Assembly: GCA_963680875.1 (NCBI GenBank)
Contig: OY804589.1
Coordinates: forward strand, 20,542,413 to 20,606,412
Direction: 5' to 3'
Source: Bathymodiolus brooksi
Taxonomy: Eukaryota > Mollusca > Bivalvia > Mytilida > Modiolidae
Length of the DNA: 64,000 nt
Below, in pieces: positions 51,601 through 56,454 of this stretch. The notes beneath the pieces were generated by a model. It did not search any database. It was not told where the DNA came from and saw nothing but the letters and a program-made list of their open reading frames with translations. How positions within the stretch are numbered: position 1 is the first letter of the stretch; every line of letters starts with the position of its first letter. The position numbers and the translations under genes were made by a program.

Positions 51601-52674
51601 AAACCTTCATTTCTTTTGGTTCTAGATATCCTTCTTGAGGAATTCCCGATTTAACGCCAACAAAAAGAAGCAGAAAATTTTCGAGATTTTGTCGACCGCT
51701 TTAAACAGTCATCTTTCGACCTGTCAACTATATGATAATACTATCATTTGTATTCATGCGTACATATATGGGATAATTGTTTATTGGTCTTAGCCTTTGA
51801 TAAGTCATGCTTACTACCATTTGAATCTACTTTCCAAACTTCGACACGTTAAAGAATGTGGAAATTAAGCTCCGTCAGAAGTCGATTCTATATTGCTATG
51901 CTTTTCACGTAGTAAAGAGGCGTAAGTTGCCATCCACTTTCTGATATGTTGTGCATGCAGGTCTGACATCAATCTGGAGATGAGCAGGTTCAAATAACTT
52001 TATATATAAATTGATAACTGACTGAAAAGGTGGCAAATTATCATTATCTTTAGTACACACAAGTAAGCATTAAAGCGTTAACGTTGTACATCAGATTCAT
52101 ATAATGTGATCACACTTGTTCACATATGGAATGCTTATATTAATTGTTTAACACATAGAAGAAATTTTGCTTCGCTTGGAAGAGTTACTATAATTCGATA
52201 CAGTGTTGGTATGCATTTCTGCATGCTGCACTTATTATGCTGTGCTGATCAGTCGTGCTGTACGGACACAAGGATGAATGAAAATTAGAGTCATCAAATC
52301 AGTTCAGCTTTACAAATTAAGATTTGAAAAGCGGTAATTTGATTGACCAAGCAATGATCATCTGAATGAGAACCTTTATGTCAGTTACATGATCTTGATG
52401 TTAGAACTTTGGGTACAAATTAAACACATATTATCAACGTATGATATCATAAGTGTAATTTCATGCCGTTATATAAAATTATATGACGGTTTAAGTTAAA
52501 GATTGAAGAAACTATAAGCATTGAACAGCTACGAATTCAAATGAAAGGTTTTAAAAAGCTGTACATGTATATTTTACAAAATTTTAAGTTACAAATACTT
52601 TTCTTTCTAAATAACCACTTACCAGCGTTTGATGAACCAACTTTGAAAACCAGTATTAAAATAAGCCTCAACAT
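9392..52674 (-). CDS. Receptor-type protein tyrosine phosphatase, Ig(3)-TSP1(2)-TM-D1-D2, 24 coding exons
   Basis: Hand-assembled from 24 exons whose GT-AG junctions keep one frame for 3207 nt (1068 residues plus stop). Order: signal peptide 1-17, Ig 18-95, 96-171 and 172-248, TSP1 249-306 and 307-364, transmembrane about 378-400, juxtamembrane 401-524, D1 about 525-812, D2 about 813-1068. D1 carries KNRY (545-548), DYINA (571-575), WPD (682-684), [10 protein letters not shown] (Cys716, Arg722) and Q-loop QTPHQY (760-765), so it should dephosphorylate phosphotyrosine under the plasma membrane. D2 lacks the catalytic Cys and Arg. The Ig/TSP1 part should face outward and bind an unknown ligand. 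Extracellular exons are all phase 1-1, which permits domain gain, loss and shuffling. The only minus-strand AATAAA I noticed downstream is at 8589-8594, so the 3' end is unsure. Introns hold most of the mobile elements in the window. Orthology to a named vertebrate RPTP is not established. Confidence 0.93.
10087..10222 (-). CDS. Exon 23: D2 pseudo P-loop
   Basis: Completes [13 protein letters not shown], the counterpart of VVHCSAGxGRTG. The nucleophile position is Ser1000, the preceding His is Ser999 and the phosphate-binding Arg is Cys1006, so D2 cannot catalyse. Ends with [13 protein letters not shown], the last long helix. Confidence 0.92.
11064..11200 (-). CDS. Exon 22: D2, degenerate WPD loop
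   Basis: Encodes residues 955-999: [16 protein letters not shown] aligns with the WPD-loop region but has no Trp (ENMPD). It continues through LVDLIST to DPVTVVS, the strand before the P-loop. Exits in phase 2. Confidence 0.88.
11749..11871 (-). CDS. Exon 21: D2 central strands, YWP motif missing
   Basis: Encodes residues 914-954: [35 protein letters not shown]. Where PTP domains have YWP this reads V-Y-T-A. Phase 0-0 with good acceptor and donor, so the loss looks like sequence divergence rather than a missed exon. Confidence 0.85.
12602..12730 (-). CDS. Exon 20: D2, VDFWTMV and TIVLI
   Basis: Encodes residues 871-913: [29 protein letters not shown]. These are the standard middle motifs of PTP D2 domains. 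Phase 0-0. Confidence 0.93.
13437..13577. mobile_element. Palindromic MITE-like element, about 140 bp
   Basis: Begins tgctgcctttagttgaggga and ends with the complement tcaactaaaggcagca. Inner arms tagattaccacac and gtgtggtaatcta continue the hairpin. No ORF. In the intron between exons 19 and 20. Confidence 0.75.
13855..14142 (-). mobile_element. SINE-A copy
   Basis: Body blocks tagtgctagctcactga, caacagtccattggtagaca and gacctacggca match SINE-A. The tRNA-like head is at the high-coordinate end (accattacaccactggtgtg). The tail is truncated. In the intron between exons 19 and 20. Confidence 0.85.
14266..14339 (-). CDS. Exon 19: D2, FINAV
   Basis: Encodes residues 846-870, [10 protein letters not shown] then [11 protein letters not shown], the D2 version of DYINA with Phe for Tyr. 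Phases (1 in, 0 out) agree with exons 18 and 20. Confidence 0.88.
14505..14750 (+). mobile_element. SINE-B copy
   Basis: Starts ggtcatgatcgcatggtagt, then a degraded B-box, ttgtgtcagtgacttacgg-type body text, and ends gcgttaaacaccataaccct. It lacks part of the centre. Confidence 0.85.
15300..15399 (-). CDS. Exon 18: start of D2
   Basis: Encodes residues 813-845: [14 protein letters not shown], then [12 protein letters not shown], which matches the KNR-x-R motif that opens a second PTP domain. Donor GTTAGT. Confidence 0.88.
15420..15600 (+). repeat. Interspersed repeat family M
   Basis: Reads ggagggctcgtgtctttttt, gcgtatagtagtgagttgtg, cttcgtcctgtgtaccctat, gttgccagtttctctggatt and gccccttcggtaatctc. 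Immediately downstream of exon 18's acceptor side; not coding. Confidence 0.65.
15757..15838. repeat. Three tandem copies of a 33-bp unit
   Basis: The unit tctatcacatggcaga with ggtgataatgtag repeats three times with few changes. Confidence 0.85.
16060..16199. mobile_element. Long hairpin, MITE-like
   Basis: Two arms of about 62 bp (outer ends aaataacacatagctgag and ctcagctatgtgttattt; inner cattgtcaac and gttgacaatg) around a loop of about 15 bp, nearly perfect. It lies in the 16679-17081 to 15400-16528 intron region between exons 17 and 18. A recent foldback element is the likeliest origin. Confidence 0.8.
16290..16500 (-). repeat. Interspersed repeat family M with 'gtggcacccgtcgtgttact' end
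   Basis: Holds acaaacaacgatctacaaat, ggtgctctggaaggataagc and tggcacccgtcgtgttac, text I recall as very common in mussel genomes. The last 30 bases abut exon 17. Confidence 0.65.
16529..16678 (-). CDS. Exon 17: end of D1 and linker
   Basis: Encodes residues 763-812: [14 protein letters not shown] closes D1; the linker to D2 then runs through RDIQSDKRP to NEEFK. Phase 0-0. Confidence 0.93.
16750..16985 (-). mobile_element. SINE-B copy, nearly complete
   Basis: Reverse complement starts atgatagttggatttacagc, has a B-box gttgtgagttctaatcccgc and ends gcgttacaaaccataaccta. In the intron between exons 16 and 17. Confidence 0.85.
17082..17217 (-). CDS. Exon 16: D1, P-loop and start of the Q-loop
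   Basis: Completes [10 protein letters not shown] (Arg722 binds the phosphate), then [11 protein letters not shown] and the helix to MNMIQTP, where Gln760 is the Q-loop glutamine. All catalytic residues of a working PTP are present. Confidence 0.96.
18000..18175 (-). repeat. Interspersed repeat family R (mussel type)
   Basis: Reverse complement reads aaaattaccgaactccgaac, tcataagtatataaacagac and cgtaatgaccctaacttgtt then acaggcgtttc. The family recurs at 19537-19745 and 21693-21866. Confidence 0.65.
18398..18546 (-). CDS. Exon 15: D1, WPD loop and start of the P-loop
   Basis: Encodes residues 668-716 plus two bases of 717. [12 protein letters not shown] carries the general acid Asp684. It ends SPLLVHC, where Cys716 is the nucleophile. 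The P-loop is split between this exon and the next after HC. Confidence 0.95.
19367..19495 (-). CDS. Exon 14: D1, KCDRYWP
   Basis: Encodes residues 625-667, starting [11 protein letters not shown] (K-C-x-x-YWP motif) and running through the central strands to ISVMNQK. In phase 0-0. Confidence 0.94.
19537..19745 (+). repeat. Interspersed repeat family R
   Basis: Reads ggtaataacaaaattaccga, ccaaagggaaaggtaaaact, gacttggtacaggcatttcc and ggtgggttgaatcagatttt. Between exons 13 and 14. Confidence 0.7.
19880..20690 (-). pseudogene. Second Penelope-type reverse transcriptase remnant
   Basis: Minus strand reads [47 protein letters not shown], a stop, then [14 protein letters not shown] (a decayed Y-x-D-D box), [18 protein letters not shown], a stop, [18 protein letters not shown] and [32 protein letters not shown]. 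The order matches a single-ORF RT family common in marine invertebrates. In-frame stops and the D-to-E change in the catalytic box show it is dead. It is a different lineage from the GIY-YIG element at 3640-5430. Confidence 0.8.
20985..21090 (+). mobile_element. SINE-B, internally deleted
   Basis: Head ggtcgtgatcgtaaaatagt and tail ggcgttaaacaccataaccc are present; most of the body is missing. Confidence 0.8.
21110..21420 (+). mobile_element. Family-H element with one 74-bp repeat unit
   Basis: aacgtagatatcacatttag, ctggaataatcgtcatcagg, then attattta-type spacer and one copy of the gactattgggtggatcatac/ctaatagtccaccagcagag unit. Confidence 0.55.
21585..22000 (-). mobile_element. SINE-B split by a family-R repeat (21693-21866)
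   Basis: The SINE reads up to ccacagacccgtcgcaa, is interrupted by family R (ataagggtaataacaaaatt to gggttgaatcag), then resumes at atcacatactgttgtattga and runs to the tRNA-like head ccacgacggtccc. This orders the insertions: SINE-B first, R later. Confidence 0.85.
22057..22154 (-). CDS. Exon 13: D1, DQWRMIW and [10 protein letters not shown]
   Basis: Encodes residues 592-624, reading [14 protein letters not shown], then [15 protein letters not shown], the hydrophobic core strand and helix typical of every PTP domain. Gln replaces the usual Phe in D-F-W. Confidence 0.95.
22200..22465 (-). mobile_element. SINE-B copy, full length
   Basis: From ttataaggtgtttaacgcca through gcgggattcgaattcacaac (B-box complement) to accacgacggcccc. 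About 265 bp. In the intron next to exon 13. Confidence 0.88.
22720..23045 (-). mobile_element. Family-H element, minus, one repeat unit
   Basis: Begins gttcgatacctctgctggcg with ggactattagtctccgaagg, and ends with cgtcgtgcgcactaaattcg, atatctacg, the reverse complement of the family start. Confidence 0.55.
23176..23212 (-). CDS. Exon 12: D1 microexon (37 nt)
   Basis: Encodes [12 protein letters not shown], the PTP motif usually read as G-x-x-x-x-x-x-YIA-x-QGP. The downstream exon supplies the rest of G-P. Small but fixed by phase on both sides (0 in, 1 out) and by a TTTCAG acceptor. Confidence 0.92.
23770..23846 (-). CDS. Exon 11: D1, DHSRVIL and DYINANYID
   Basis: Encodes residues 554-579, two conserved PTP motifs (DHSRVIL and DYINANYID) in order. 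Acceptor AAACAG and donor GTGAGT. Confidence 0.95.
23990..24310 (-). repeat. Interspersed repeat family M
   Basis: gggcaatcgagaatggacaa, gatgagcaacacggactcca, ggtgatcccaggtgctcacg and agtcctcctacaaacaactg. Between exons 10 and 11. Confidence 0.6.
24556..24643 (-). CDS. Exon 10: start of phosphatase domain D1 (KNRY)
   Basis: Encodes residues 525-553, ending [16 protein letters not shown] (545-548) belongs to the phosphotyrosine-recognition loop that sets the depth of the active-site pocket. A TA microsatellite sits directly next to its acceptor. Confidence 0.93.
24646..24684. repeat. (TA)n microsatellite beside exon 10
   Basis: About 19 TA units, directly in the polypyrimidine region of the exon 10 acceptor; length variation could affect splicing. 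Confidence 0.97.
24965..25220 (+). mobile_element. SINE-B copy
   Basis: From gggacagtcgtggtcgtgat through cgatacaacattatgtgaaa to attgttggcattaaacccca. The tail differs slightly from the family. Confidence 0.85.
25654..26127. repeat. 48-bp minisatellite, about 9.8 copies
   Basis: Unit gtaaacaatttactaggaat followed by acagcttttacctagtatca and ttaatcct; period exactly 48 (for example cctgtaaac at 25694 and 25742). Copies are 90-100% alike. Each unit has an ACTAGG/CCTAGT inverted pair. As 48 is divisible by 3 and contains no stop, both strands are open for more than 170 codons. Located in the intron between exons 9 and 10. Confidence 0.97.
26262..26395 (+). repeat. Interspersed repeat family M, fragment
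   Basis: cttgcgtccaatgttacctg, tttctctgccttgtctattt and gattgtcctgtcagttttcg. It borders exon 9 on its downstream side. Confidence 0.55.
26432..26651 (-). CDS. Exon 9: juxtamembrane region, second part, leading into D1
   Basis: Encodes residues 451-524 and ends LKEEYQ at the N-terminal helix of D1. It has Y456-I-N and Y491-Q-N, two further Y-x-N motifs. The phase of exon 8 requires the acceptor GGCAG at 26652; the nearer-looking acceptor TTTTTTTCAG at 26659 would shift the frame. Either GGCAG is used or a small exon lies in between. Confidence 0.75.
26880..26985 (-). repeat. Family M fragment
   Basis: gatgatcaacaaggacccca and aaagagtgataccag match the gagcaacacggactcc/ggtgatcccag block of the family. 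Confidence 0.45.
27110..27780. other. Intron segment, possible retroelement remnants
   Basis: Short open pieces such as [16 protein letters not shown] and [16 protein letters not shown] (plus, about 27535-27680) look protein-derived but I cannot place them in a family. No intact gene. Confidence 0.3.
27857..28003 (-). CDS. Exon 8: juxtamembrane region, first part
   Basis: Encodes residues 402-450 plus two bases of 451. It is basic at its start and acidic after. It contains Y421-N-N-E, a Y-x-N motif of the type bound by the Grb2 SH2 domain when phosphorylated. Entry phase 2 matches the transmembrane exon; exit phase 2 (CG) must be completed by the next exon. Confidence 0.8.
28623..28734 (-). 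CDS. Exon 7: transmembrane segment
   Basis: Encodes residues 365-401 plus two bases of 402: a short stalk ([12 protein letters not shown]) and a Gly/Leu/Val-rich helix ending in CVKRRRE across the junction, a clear stop-transfer signal. A second in-phase acceptor (TTACAG) would start the exon at 28725 and remove three residues. Donor GTAAAAT. Confidence 0.88.
28990..29111 (-). pseudogene. Decayed third TSP1 exon
   Basis: Between TSP1-B and the transmembrane exon the minus strand reads NGNWGTW, then a TAA stop where TSP1 repeats have a Ser or Glu, then [18 protein letters not shown] and ECNNPEPA. The acceptor AG just before NGNW is lost (TTAATA) and the second half continues in another frame (an ETSCN-like end near 28955). 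The exon is therefore not expected to be spliced in. It shows that the receptor once had, or alleles may still have, a third TSP1 repeat. Confidence 0.75.
29561..29734 (-). CDS. Exon 6: thrombospondin type 1 repeat B
   Basis: Encodes residues 307-364 in phase 1-1 and has exactly the same length (174 nt) as repeat A. It shows [10 protein letters not shown], then C-T-K-T-C-F-G-G and [10 protein letters not shown]. High similarity to repeat A indicates duplication of the exon. Acceptor TATTAG and donor GTATGTG. Confidence 0.93.
30030..30190 (-). mobile_element. SINE-C, tRNA-derived (class II tRNA-like)
   Basis: Reverse complement gives an A-box-like gttaccgagtgatctagggc and gctggac-like text, a long variable-arm-like piece (ataaggctaagcgaatggtg) and B-box gagttcaatcccgtcgagta. 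Two more copies follow within 1.3 kb. Confidence 0.75.
30440..30700. repeat. Imperfect direct repeat, about 115 bp
   Basis: gtaggtaattgactaccaac/attatctaatgatgaacaa recurs as gtaggtaattgattaccaat/attatctaatgatgaacaa, followed by more copies of tactgtggtaatatatgtct. Related text is at 42005-42180. Confidence 0.7.
30780..30935 (-). mobile_element. SINE-C copy
   Basis: cagtgttagaattagatcta, ctcgacgggatttaaacccc, gcaccaatcgcttagcatta and tactcggccacgtcatcc match the copy at 30030. Confidence 0.78.
31215..31400 (-). mobile_element. SINE-C copy, disrupted
   Basis: actcacaccattgatacact, gcaccaatcgcttagcctta and ccagcgccctagaccacatg are SINE-C; after that the sequence continues with ccccggtatcatcccgaggc and gtcgagggaagctagctggg, which looks like a rearranged piece. 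Confidence 0.65.
32189..32478. mobile_element. Palindromic hAT-like MITE inside the LINE
   Basis: Terminal inverted repeats cacaggcactcgggtacact and agtgtacccgagtgcctgtg, with the arms continuing inward for about 135 bp (gtgcctctattctaacctt and aaggttagaatagaggcac). It is flanked by attctact and gttctact, a 7-8 bp target duplication, as hAT transposases make. Removing it joins the LINE frame QLCKVE to [11 protein letters not shown]. Confidence 0.82.
32872..33180. mobile_element. Harbinger-like MITE, copy 1
   Basis: Inverted ends agggaacgaccatttaactt (left) and aagttaaaaggtcggtccct (right), with a poly-G/poly-C run just inside each end, and TTA on both sides. The interior repeats ttctgattcccaatgttgct and tctgattcagagtttttgt. 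No transposase ORF. Inserted in the LINE ORF2. Confidence 0.8.
33338..33623. mobile_element. Harbinger-like MITE, copy 2
   Basis: Same orientation and interior as copy 1 (tctgattcccaatgttgctg, cataacctaatgttaaattc), ending aagttaaatggtcggtccct. The outermost bases of the left end are missing. Confidence 0.8.
34720..34757. repeat. G-rich tract in the LINE
   Basis: Long runs of G broken by single T bases between the endonuclease and RT parts. Several G-runs in series could form a quadruplex on the plus strand. Confidence 0.9.
39082..39113. repeat. Perfect short palindrome
   Basis: ccaaggatttatatta is followed by its near-exact complement tatataaatccttgg. Confidence 0.85.
39300..39473 (-). CDS. 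Exon 5: thrombospondin type 1 repeat A
   Basis: Encodes residues 249-306 in phase 1-1. It begins [10 protein letters not shown], a W-x-x-W-x-x-W array of the kind that is C-mannosylated, followed by C-T-R-T-C-V-G-G, which fits the C-x-x-S/T-C-x-x-G site for O-fucosylation. The rest ([18 protein letters not shown]) is the standard six-cysteine TSP1 pattern. Confidence 0.93.
39630..39870 (-). mobile_element. SINE-B copy
   Basis: gttcaacgccactttcaaca, ttgtatcgagtacacctcac, cgggattcgacctcacaacg and ccacgacggcccc; complete from tail to tRNA-like head. Beside the TSP1-A exon. Confidence 0.87.
39925..40625 (+). mobile_element. Family-H element carrying six tandem 74-bp repeats
   Basis: The left part (acgtagatatcacatttaat, gtacgctcaaagtcaaaaga) equals the other family members. 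From about 40190 there are six 73-75 bp units with gactactgggtagatgatac, ctccggagactaatagtcca and ccagcagaggtatcaaccta. Each unit holds GATACCTC with its complement GAGGTATC. Other members carry only one unit, so the array expands inside the element. Confidence 0.75.
40825..41075 (-). mobile_element. SINE-B-related variant
   Basis: Opens with (attg)n, then cataacgccaatattaagca, ggagtacccggagagaacca and, at the head end, gttcggtaatccaactacct. It shares only the core with SINE-B. Confidence 0.65.
41607..41879. mobile_element. Harbinger-like MITE, copy 3
   Basis: TTAGGGACGGACCATTTAAT on the left, attaaatt-type right end as ttaatggtcggtcccttag, with the same interior and a poly-C run at 41836-41850. 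TTA flanks both ends. In the intron between Ig3 and TSP1-A exons. Confidence 0.8.
42240..42345 (-). mobile_element. SINE-A 5' fragment
   Basis: tttatagtctttggtttgac, ccgatcgcggctcgaagcca and tggtaactataacaccacgg are the tRNA-like head of SINE-A in reverse. Confidence 0.7.
42722..42952 (-). CDS. Exon 4: Ig domain 3
   Basis: Encodes residues 172-248 in phase 1-1. Cys184, Trp193 and N-D-G-G-R-Y-R-C ending at Cys234 mark an Ig domain. It keeps the AKYGNV block of the other two domains but is the most diverged. Sequons N-T-T and N-Y-T are visible. Acceptor TTAATTTCAG, donor GTATGTAC. Confidence 0.92.
43030..49085. repeat. 47-bp minisatellite array, about 6 kb, about 129 units
   Basis: Typical unit: aaggacagtcatggtcaata, aggtcttttatatgtcctac, ttgtatt. 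It fills the intron between the Ig2 and Ig3 exons. A second unit type (gtggtcatgttagtatcaag) forms blocks at about 43200-43500, 43780-44060, 45570-45830 and 46910-47170. Higher-order copies exist: 188 bp (4 units) at 47921 and 48109, and 282 bp (6 units) at 46291 and 46573. Confidence 0.97.
49701..49928 (-). CDS. Exon 3: Ig domain 2
   Basis: Encodes residues 96-171 in phase 1-1. Cys108, a core Trp eight residues later (FTW) and H-D-G-G-T-Y-L-C ending at Cys157 define the Ig fold. An Asn-His-Ser sequon (SNHS) could be N-glycosylated. Donor GTACGCAAAG. The next intron holds the 6-kb 47-bp repeat array. Confidence 0.92.
50928..51161 (-). CDS. Exon 2: Ig domain 1
   Basis: Encodes residues 18-95 in phase 1-1. 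It has the Ig hallmarks: TLTC (Cys30), core Trp39, and D-D-G-N-Y-L-C ending at Cys79, 49 residues after the first Cys. It shares the block QG-K-YGNVNT and IYNVDP with Ig2, and the flanking intron sequence of the two exons is also alike, so the pair arose by exon duplication. Acceptor is TTATTTCAG and donor GTAAGTA. Confidence 0.92.
52623..52674 (-). CDS. Exon 1: start codon and signal peptide
   Basis: ATG at 52674 opens [17 protein letters not shown], a short basic n-region, a hydrophobic core and a small-residue cleavage site, followed by donor GTAAGTGG at 52622. The exon ends in phase 1, matching the phase-1 acceptor of the Ig1 exon. I chose this start because it gives a complete signal peptide and has TATA-like sequence about 100 bp upstream. 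Confidence 0.85.
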
Positions 52675-52785
52675 TTTAATATTTAACTCAGTTCTGAAAC
52701 CTTAACACGGAAGTAGATACCTGTTTACAATTTAAATACTGGTCTACTAGACCGTGCAGTTCCACACAATATATATACTATATTC
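52675..52785 (-). promoter_or_regulatory. Putative promoter of the receptor gene
   Basis: A TATATATT-type box lies at about 52769-52779, 95 to 105 bp upstream of the start codon. The same box keeps the same distance from the ATG in the duplicated copy. No transcript evidence is available. Confidence 0.4.
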
Positions 52786-53154
52786 AACCGATTATTGTTT
52801 TGCCTTTAGAAAATATTATAACAAGTTTGTTTATTTAATCGTGTTGCGATCAGGTAATATTATCACTCTCCTTTTGGTACCTCTTTACGTTTTGTTTCTT
52901 TGATTTTGTGTATATCTAATACACTTTCTGTGTTGCTTTACTCGGTCAAATGATAAACTATATATCTGGCTGACACCCTCCCCCCTCCCATTTTTGGTGG
53001 TTTAAATGTGTATGTTTGTTATTTTGAAATATTTGACATTTATAACAATATCACTTTACTCAATGCACAGACAGTTGCTTCATGAATTACAGACTAATTA
53101 TCTACACGATTTCTTTTTTCCATCTGTCATTACATTTTAATAGATAAATGGGGG

Positions 53155-53330
53155 CAGTCGTGGTCGTGTGCGTATGGTAGTTGGATTTAGAACTACCTTA
53201 TTACCACTAAAGTTGTGAGTTCGAATCCCTCTAATGGCTAGGTGTACTCGATATAAAATTATATGACAAACTTTTCAGTGACTAGCAATAGGTCAGTGGT
53301 TAAACACCATAACCCTATCCCTAACCCTAA
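53155..53330 (+). mobile_element. SINE-B in duplication copy A
   Basis: cagtcgtggtcgtgtgcgta to aaacaccataaccctatccc, taaccctaa. The paralogous copy at 55608 has the same internal deletion. Confidence 0.87.
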
Positions 53331-54026
53331 TAGAAATAAATTGAATACCGTAAATATATATTCTATGATCTTCTATTCAGAAGGAATATGTTGACACTAT
53401 TTTTACTGATTTATTTTGTCAGATACTAGATCTGTCTGATTGGCAAAAAATCCAATCATGTTAAACCCGGTGTCGGATGAATCTGAGCTACAATAAAATC
53501 AAGCTACTTTTTGTCATTTGGAATGAAATTTTCCTAAACCACAGAGTTGTTCCAAATAATAGCCATGACACTTTGCTATCTCAACAATACTTTAAAAATA
53601 CTATTCCAGTTATTCCCCTTTTGCCAAGTTCTGATAAATTAATAGAAGTCTAGAAAACAAATACGCCCGCATGATTTAAGTCTTTTCCATATACAATTGG
53701 TGAATGAAATGGGGGTGGGTTGGGGAAGAGAAGAAGTAAGTGACGAGATCTAATTTTAATCAGATAGATTCATTCCCGAAATGGATATATCAATCTCTTG
53801 TTCATTTACATCTGGATAAAAATCCATTATTTCATTTATGATAATAGATTTACAAATCTAAATACATTCAAGTCTAATAAAAGTTATAAAAATATAGAGA
53901 TATATATATTTGAAAACGAATTTAAATAAATTGCTATTATGAAACAGATAATGTATTTTCTGTTTTCCAACACATTCGAACGTAACAATAAGGTTAGTTA
54001 TCATAATAAAAAAGCAATACAGAGTT

Positions 54027-54252
54027 ACGATGGTGTAATGGTTAGCGTAATCGTATCAAGTGCCGTAGATCTACGTGGGTACATCGTGTGTTCGATAGAC
54101 ATTGGGTCAAACTAAAGACTGTAAAAGTGATATAAACACATAGCGTTAAGGAATAAAGATAAAGACTAGTTGGTTCGGAGTCGGTATGCTGTGCCCAATG
54201 GAGTGACATATTCTACGTACATTGTTGTTCTAATGAGTTATCACTATAAACA
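54027..54252 (+). mobile_element. SINE-A in duplication copy A, cut by the duplication junction
   Basis: acgatggtgtaatggttagc opens the tRNA-like head. The element stops after gagttatcactataaa where copy B begins. Confidence 0.85.
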
Positions 54253-55097
54253 TTTGAATCTACTTTGCAAACTCTGACACGTTAATAAATGTGAAAGCTA
54301 AGCTCTGTCAGACGTCGATTCTATATTTCTATGCTTTTCACATAGTAAAGAGGCGTAAGTTCCACCCCTGTATGATATGTCGTGCATGCAGATCTCACAT
54401 AAATCCGGAGAGGAGCAGGTTCAAATAACTTTATATATAATATAAATTTATAGCTGACTGAAAAGGTGGCAAATTATCATTTTCTTTAGTACACACAAGT
54501 AAGCATTAAAACATTAACGTTGTACATCGGATTCATAGAATGTGATCAAATTTGTTCACATATGGAATGCTTATATTAATTGTTAAACTCATAGAAGAAA
54601 TTTTGCTTCGCTTGGAAGAGTTACTATAATTCGATACACTGTTGGTATGTATTTCTGCATACTGCACTTATTATGCTGTGCAGATCAGTCGTGCTGTACT
54701 GACACATGGATCAATGACAATTAGAGTCATCAAATCAGTTCAGCTTAAGATTAAGATTTGAAAAGCGTTAATTTGATTGGCAAGGCAAAGGTCATCTGAA
54801 TGAGACCCTTTATGTCAGCTACATGATCTTGATGTTAGAACATGGGGTACAAATTAAATAAATATTACCAACGTATGATATCATAAGTGTAATGTTTTGA
54901 CGTTATCTAAAATTACATGACGGTTTAAGTTAAAGATTGAAGAAACTATAAGCATTGAACAGCTAAGAATTCAAATGAAAGGTTTTAAGAAGCTGTACAT
55001 GTCTATGGGGATATGCTGTTTGTGTTTATATTACACACTATTTGATAAATTACAAATTTTAAGCTACAAATACTTTTCTTTCTAAATAACCACTTAC

Positions 55098-55149
55098 CAT
55101 CGAGTGATGAGCAAACTTTGAAAACTAGTAATAAAATTAGTCCTAACAT
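55098..55149 (-). CDS. Second, alternative signal-peptide exon
   Basis: Reads MLGLILLLVFKVCSSLD with a GTAAGTGG donor and the same length (52 nt) and exit phase (1) as exon 1. It could splice to Ig1 at 51161 and give the same receptor with a different leader. The TATA-like box is kept at about 55244-55253. It may instead be the head of a gene copy whose remaining exons were not duplicated. The reading frame is intact, with no stop or lost splice site. Confidence 0.6.
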
Positions 55150-55607
55150 TTTAATATTTTAGTCAGTTCTGAAACCTTAACACGGAAGTAGATACCTGTT
55201 TGCAATTTAAATACTTGTCTACTAGACCGTACAGTTCCACACAATATATATACTATATTCAATTGATTATTTGTTTGCTCTTAGAAAATATTAAAACCAG
55301 TTTGTTTATTTAATCGTGTCGCGATCAGGTAATGTTTATGTTTTGTTTCTTTGATGTTGGGTATATCTAATACACTTTCTTTGTTGCTTTACTCGGTCAA
55401 ATGATAAACTATATATCTGGCTGACACCCTCCCCCCTCATTTTTGGTTGCTTAAATATGTATATTTGTTATTTTGTAATATTTGACATTTATTATAACAA
55501 TATCAGTTTACTCAATGCAACTGATATTTACCTCATGAATTACAGACTAATTATCTACATGCTTTCTTTTTCTCATCTGTCATGACATTTTAATAGAAAA
55601 AATAGGG

Positions 55608-55772
55608 ACAGTCGTGGTTGTGATCGTATAATAGTTGGATTTAGAACTACTTTATTACCACTAAAGTTGTTAGTTCGAATCCCTCTAATGGCGAGGTGTA
55701 CTCGATACAAAATTATATTCAGTGACTTGCAATAGGTCCGTGGTTAAACACCATAACCCTAACCCTAATCCT
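55608..55772 (+). mobile_element. SINE-B in duplication copy B
   Basis: gggacagtcgtggttgtgat to caccataaccctaaccctaa. The telomere-like CCCTAA tail is clear here. Confidence 0.87.
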
Positions 55773-56454
55773 AATAGAAATAAATTGAATACCGTAAATA
55801 TATATTCTATGATCTTCTATTCAGAAGGAATATGTTGGCACTTTTTTACTGATTTATTTTGTCAGATACTAGTACGATGACATCTGTCTGATTGGCAAAA
55901 AATCCAATCATGTTACACCCGGTGTCGGACGAATCTAAGCTACAATAAAATCAAGCTACTTTTTGTCATTTGGAATGAAATTTTCCTAAACCACAGAGTT
56001 GTTCCAAATGATAGCCATGAACATTTGCTATCTCAACAATACTTTAAAAATACTATTCCAGTTATTCCCCTTTTGCCAAGTTCTGATAAATTAATATAAG
56101 TCTAGAAAACAAATACAAAAAAAACAAAAAAAATGATATAAGTCTTTTCCAGATATAATTTGTGAATGAAATGGGGGTCGGTTGGGGAAGAGAAGAAGTA
56201 TCATCCCCGAAATAGATATACCAATCTCCTGTTCATTTACATCTGGATAACAATCCATTATTTTATTTATTATAATAGATTTACAAATCTAAATACATTC
56301 AAGTCTAATAAAAGTTATAAAAATATAGAGATATATATATTTGAAAACGAATTTAAATAAATTGCTATTATGAACTAAATAATACATTGTCTGTTTTCCG
56401 ACATATTCGAACGTATCAAGAAGGTTAGTTTTCATAATAAACAATCTATACAGA

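Noticed and set aside
54027..54110. tRNA gene
   Set aside because: The A- and B-box-like text heads a repeated SINE with a conserved non-tRNA body; it does not fold into a full cloverleaf. The same holds for 14090, 42300, 56457, 62396 and the SINE-C heads.
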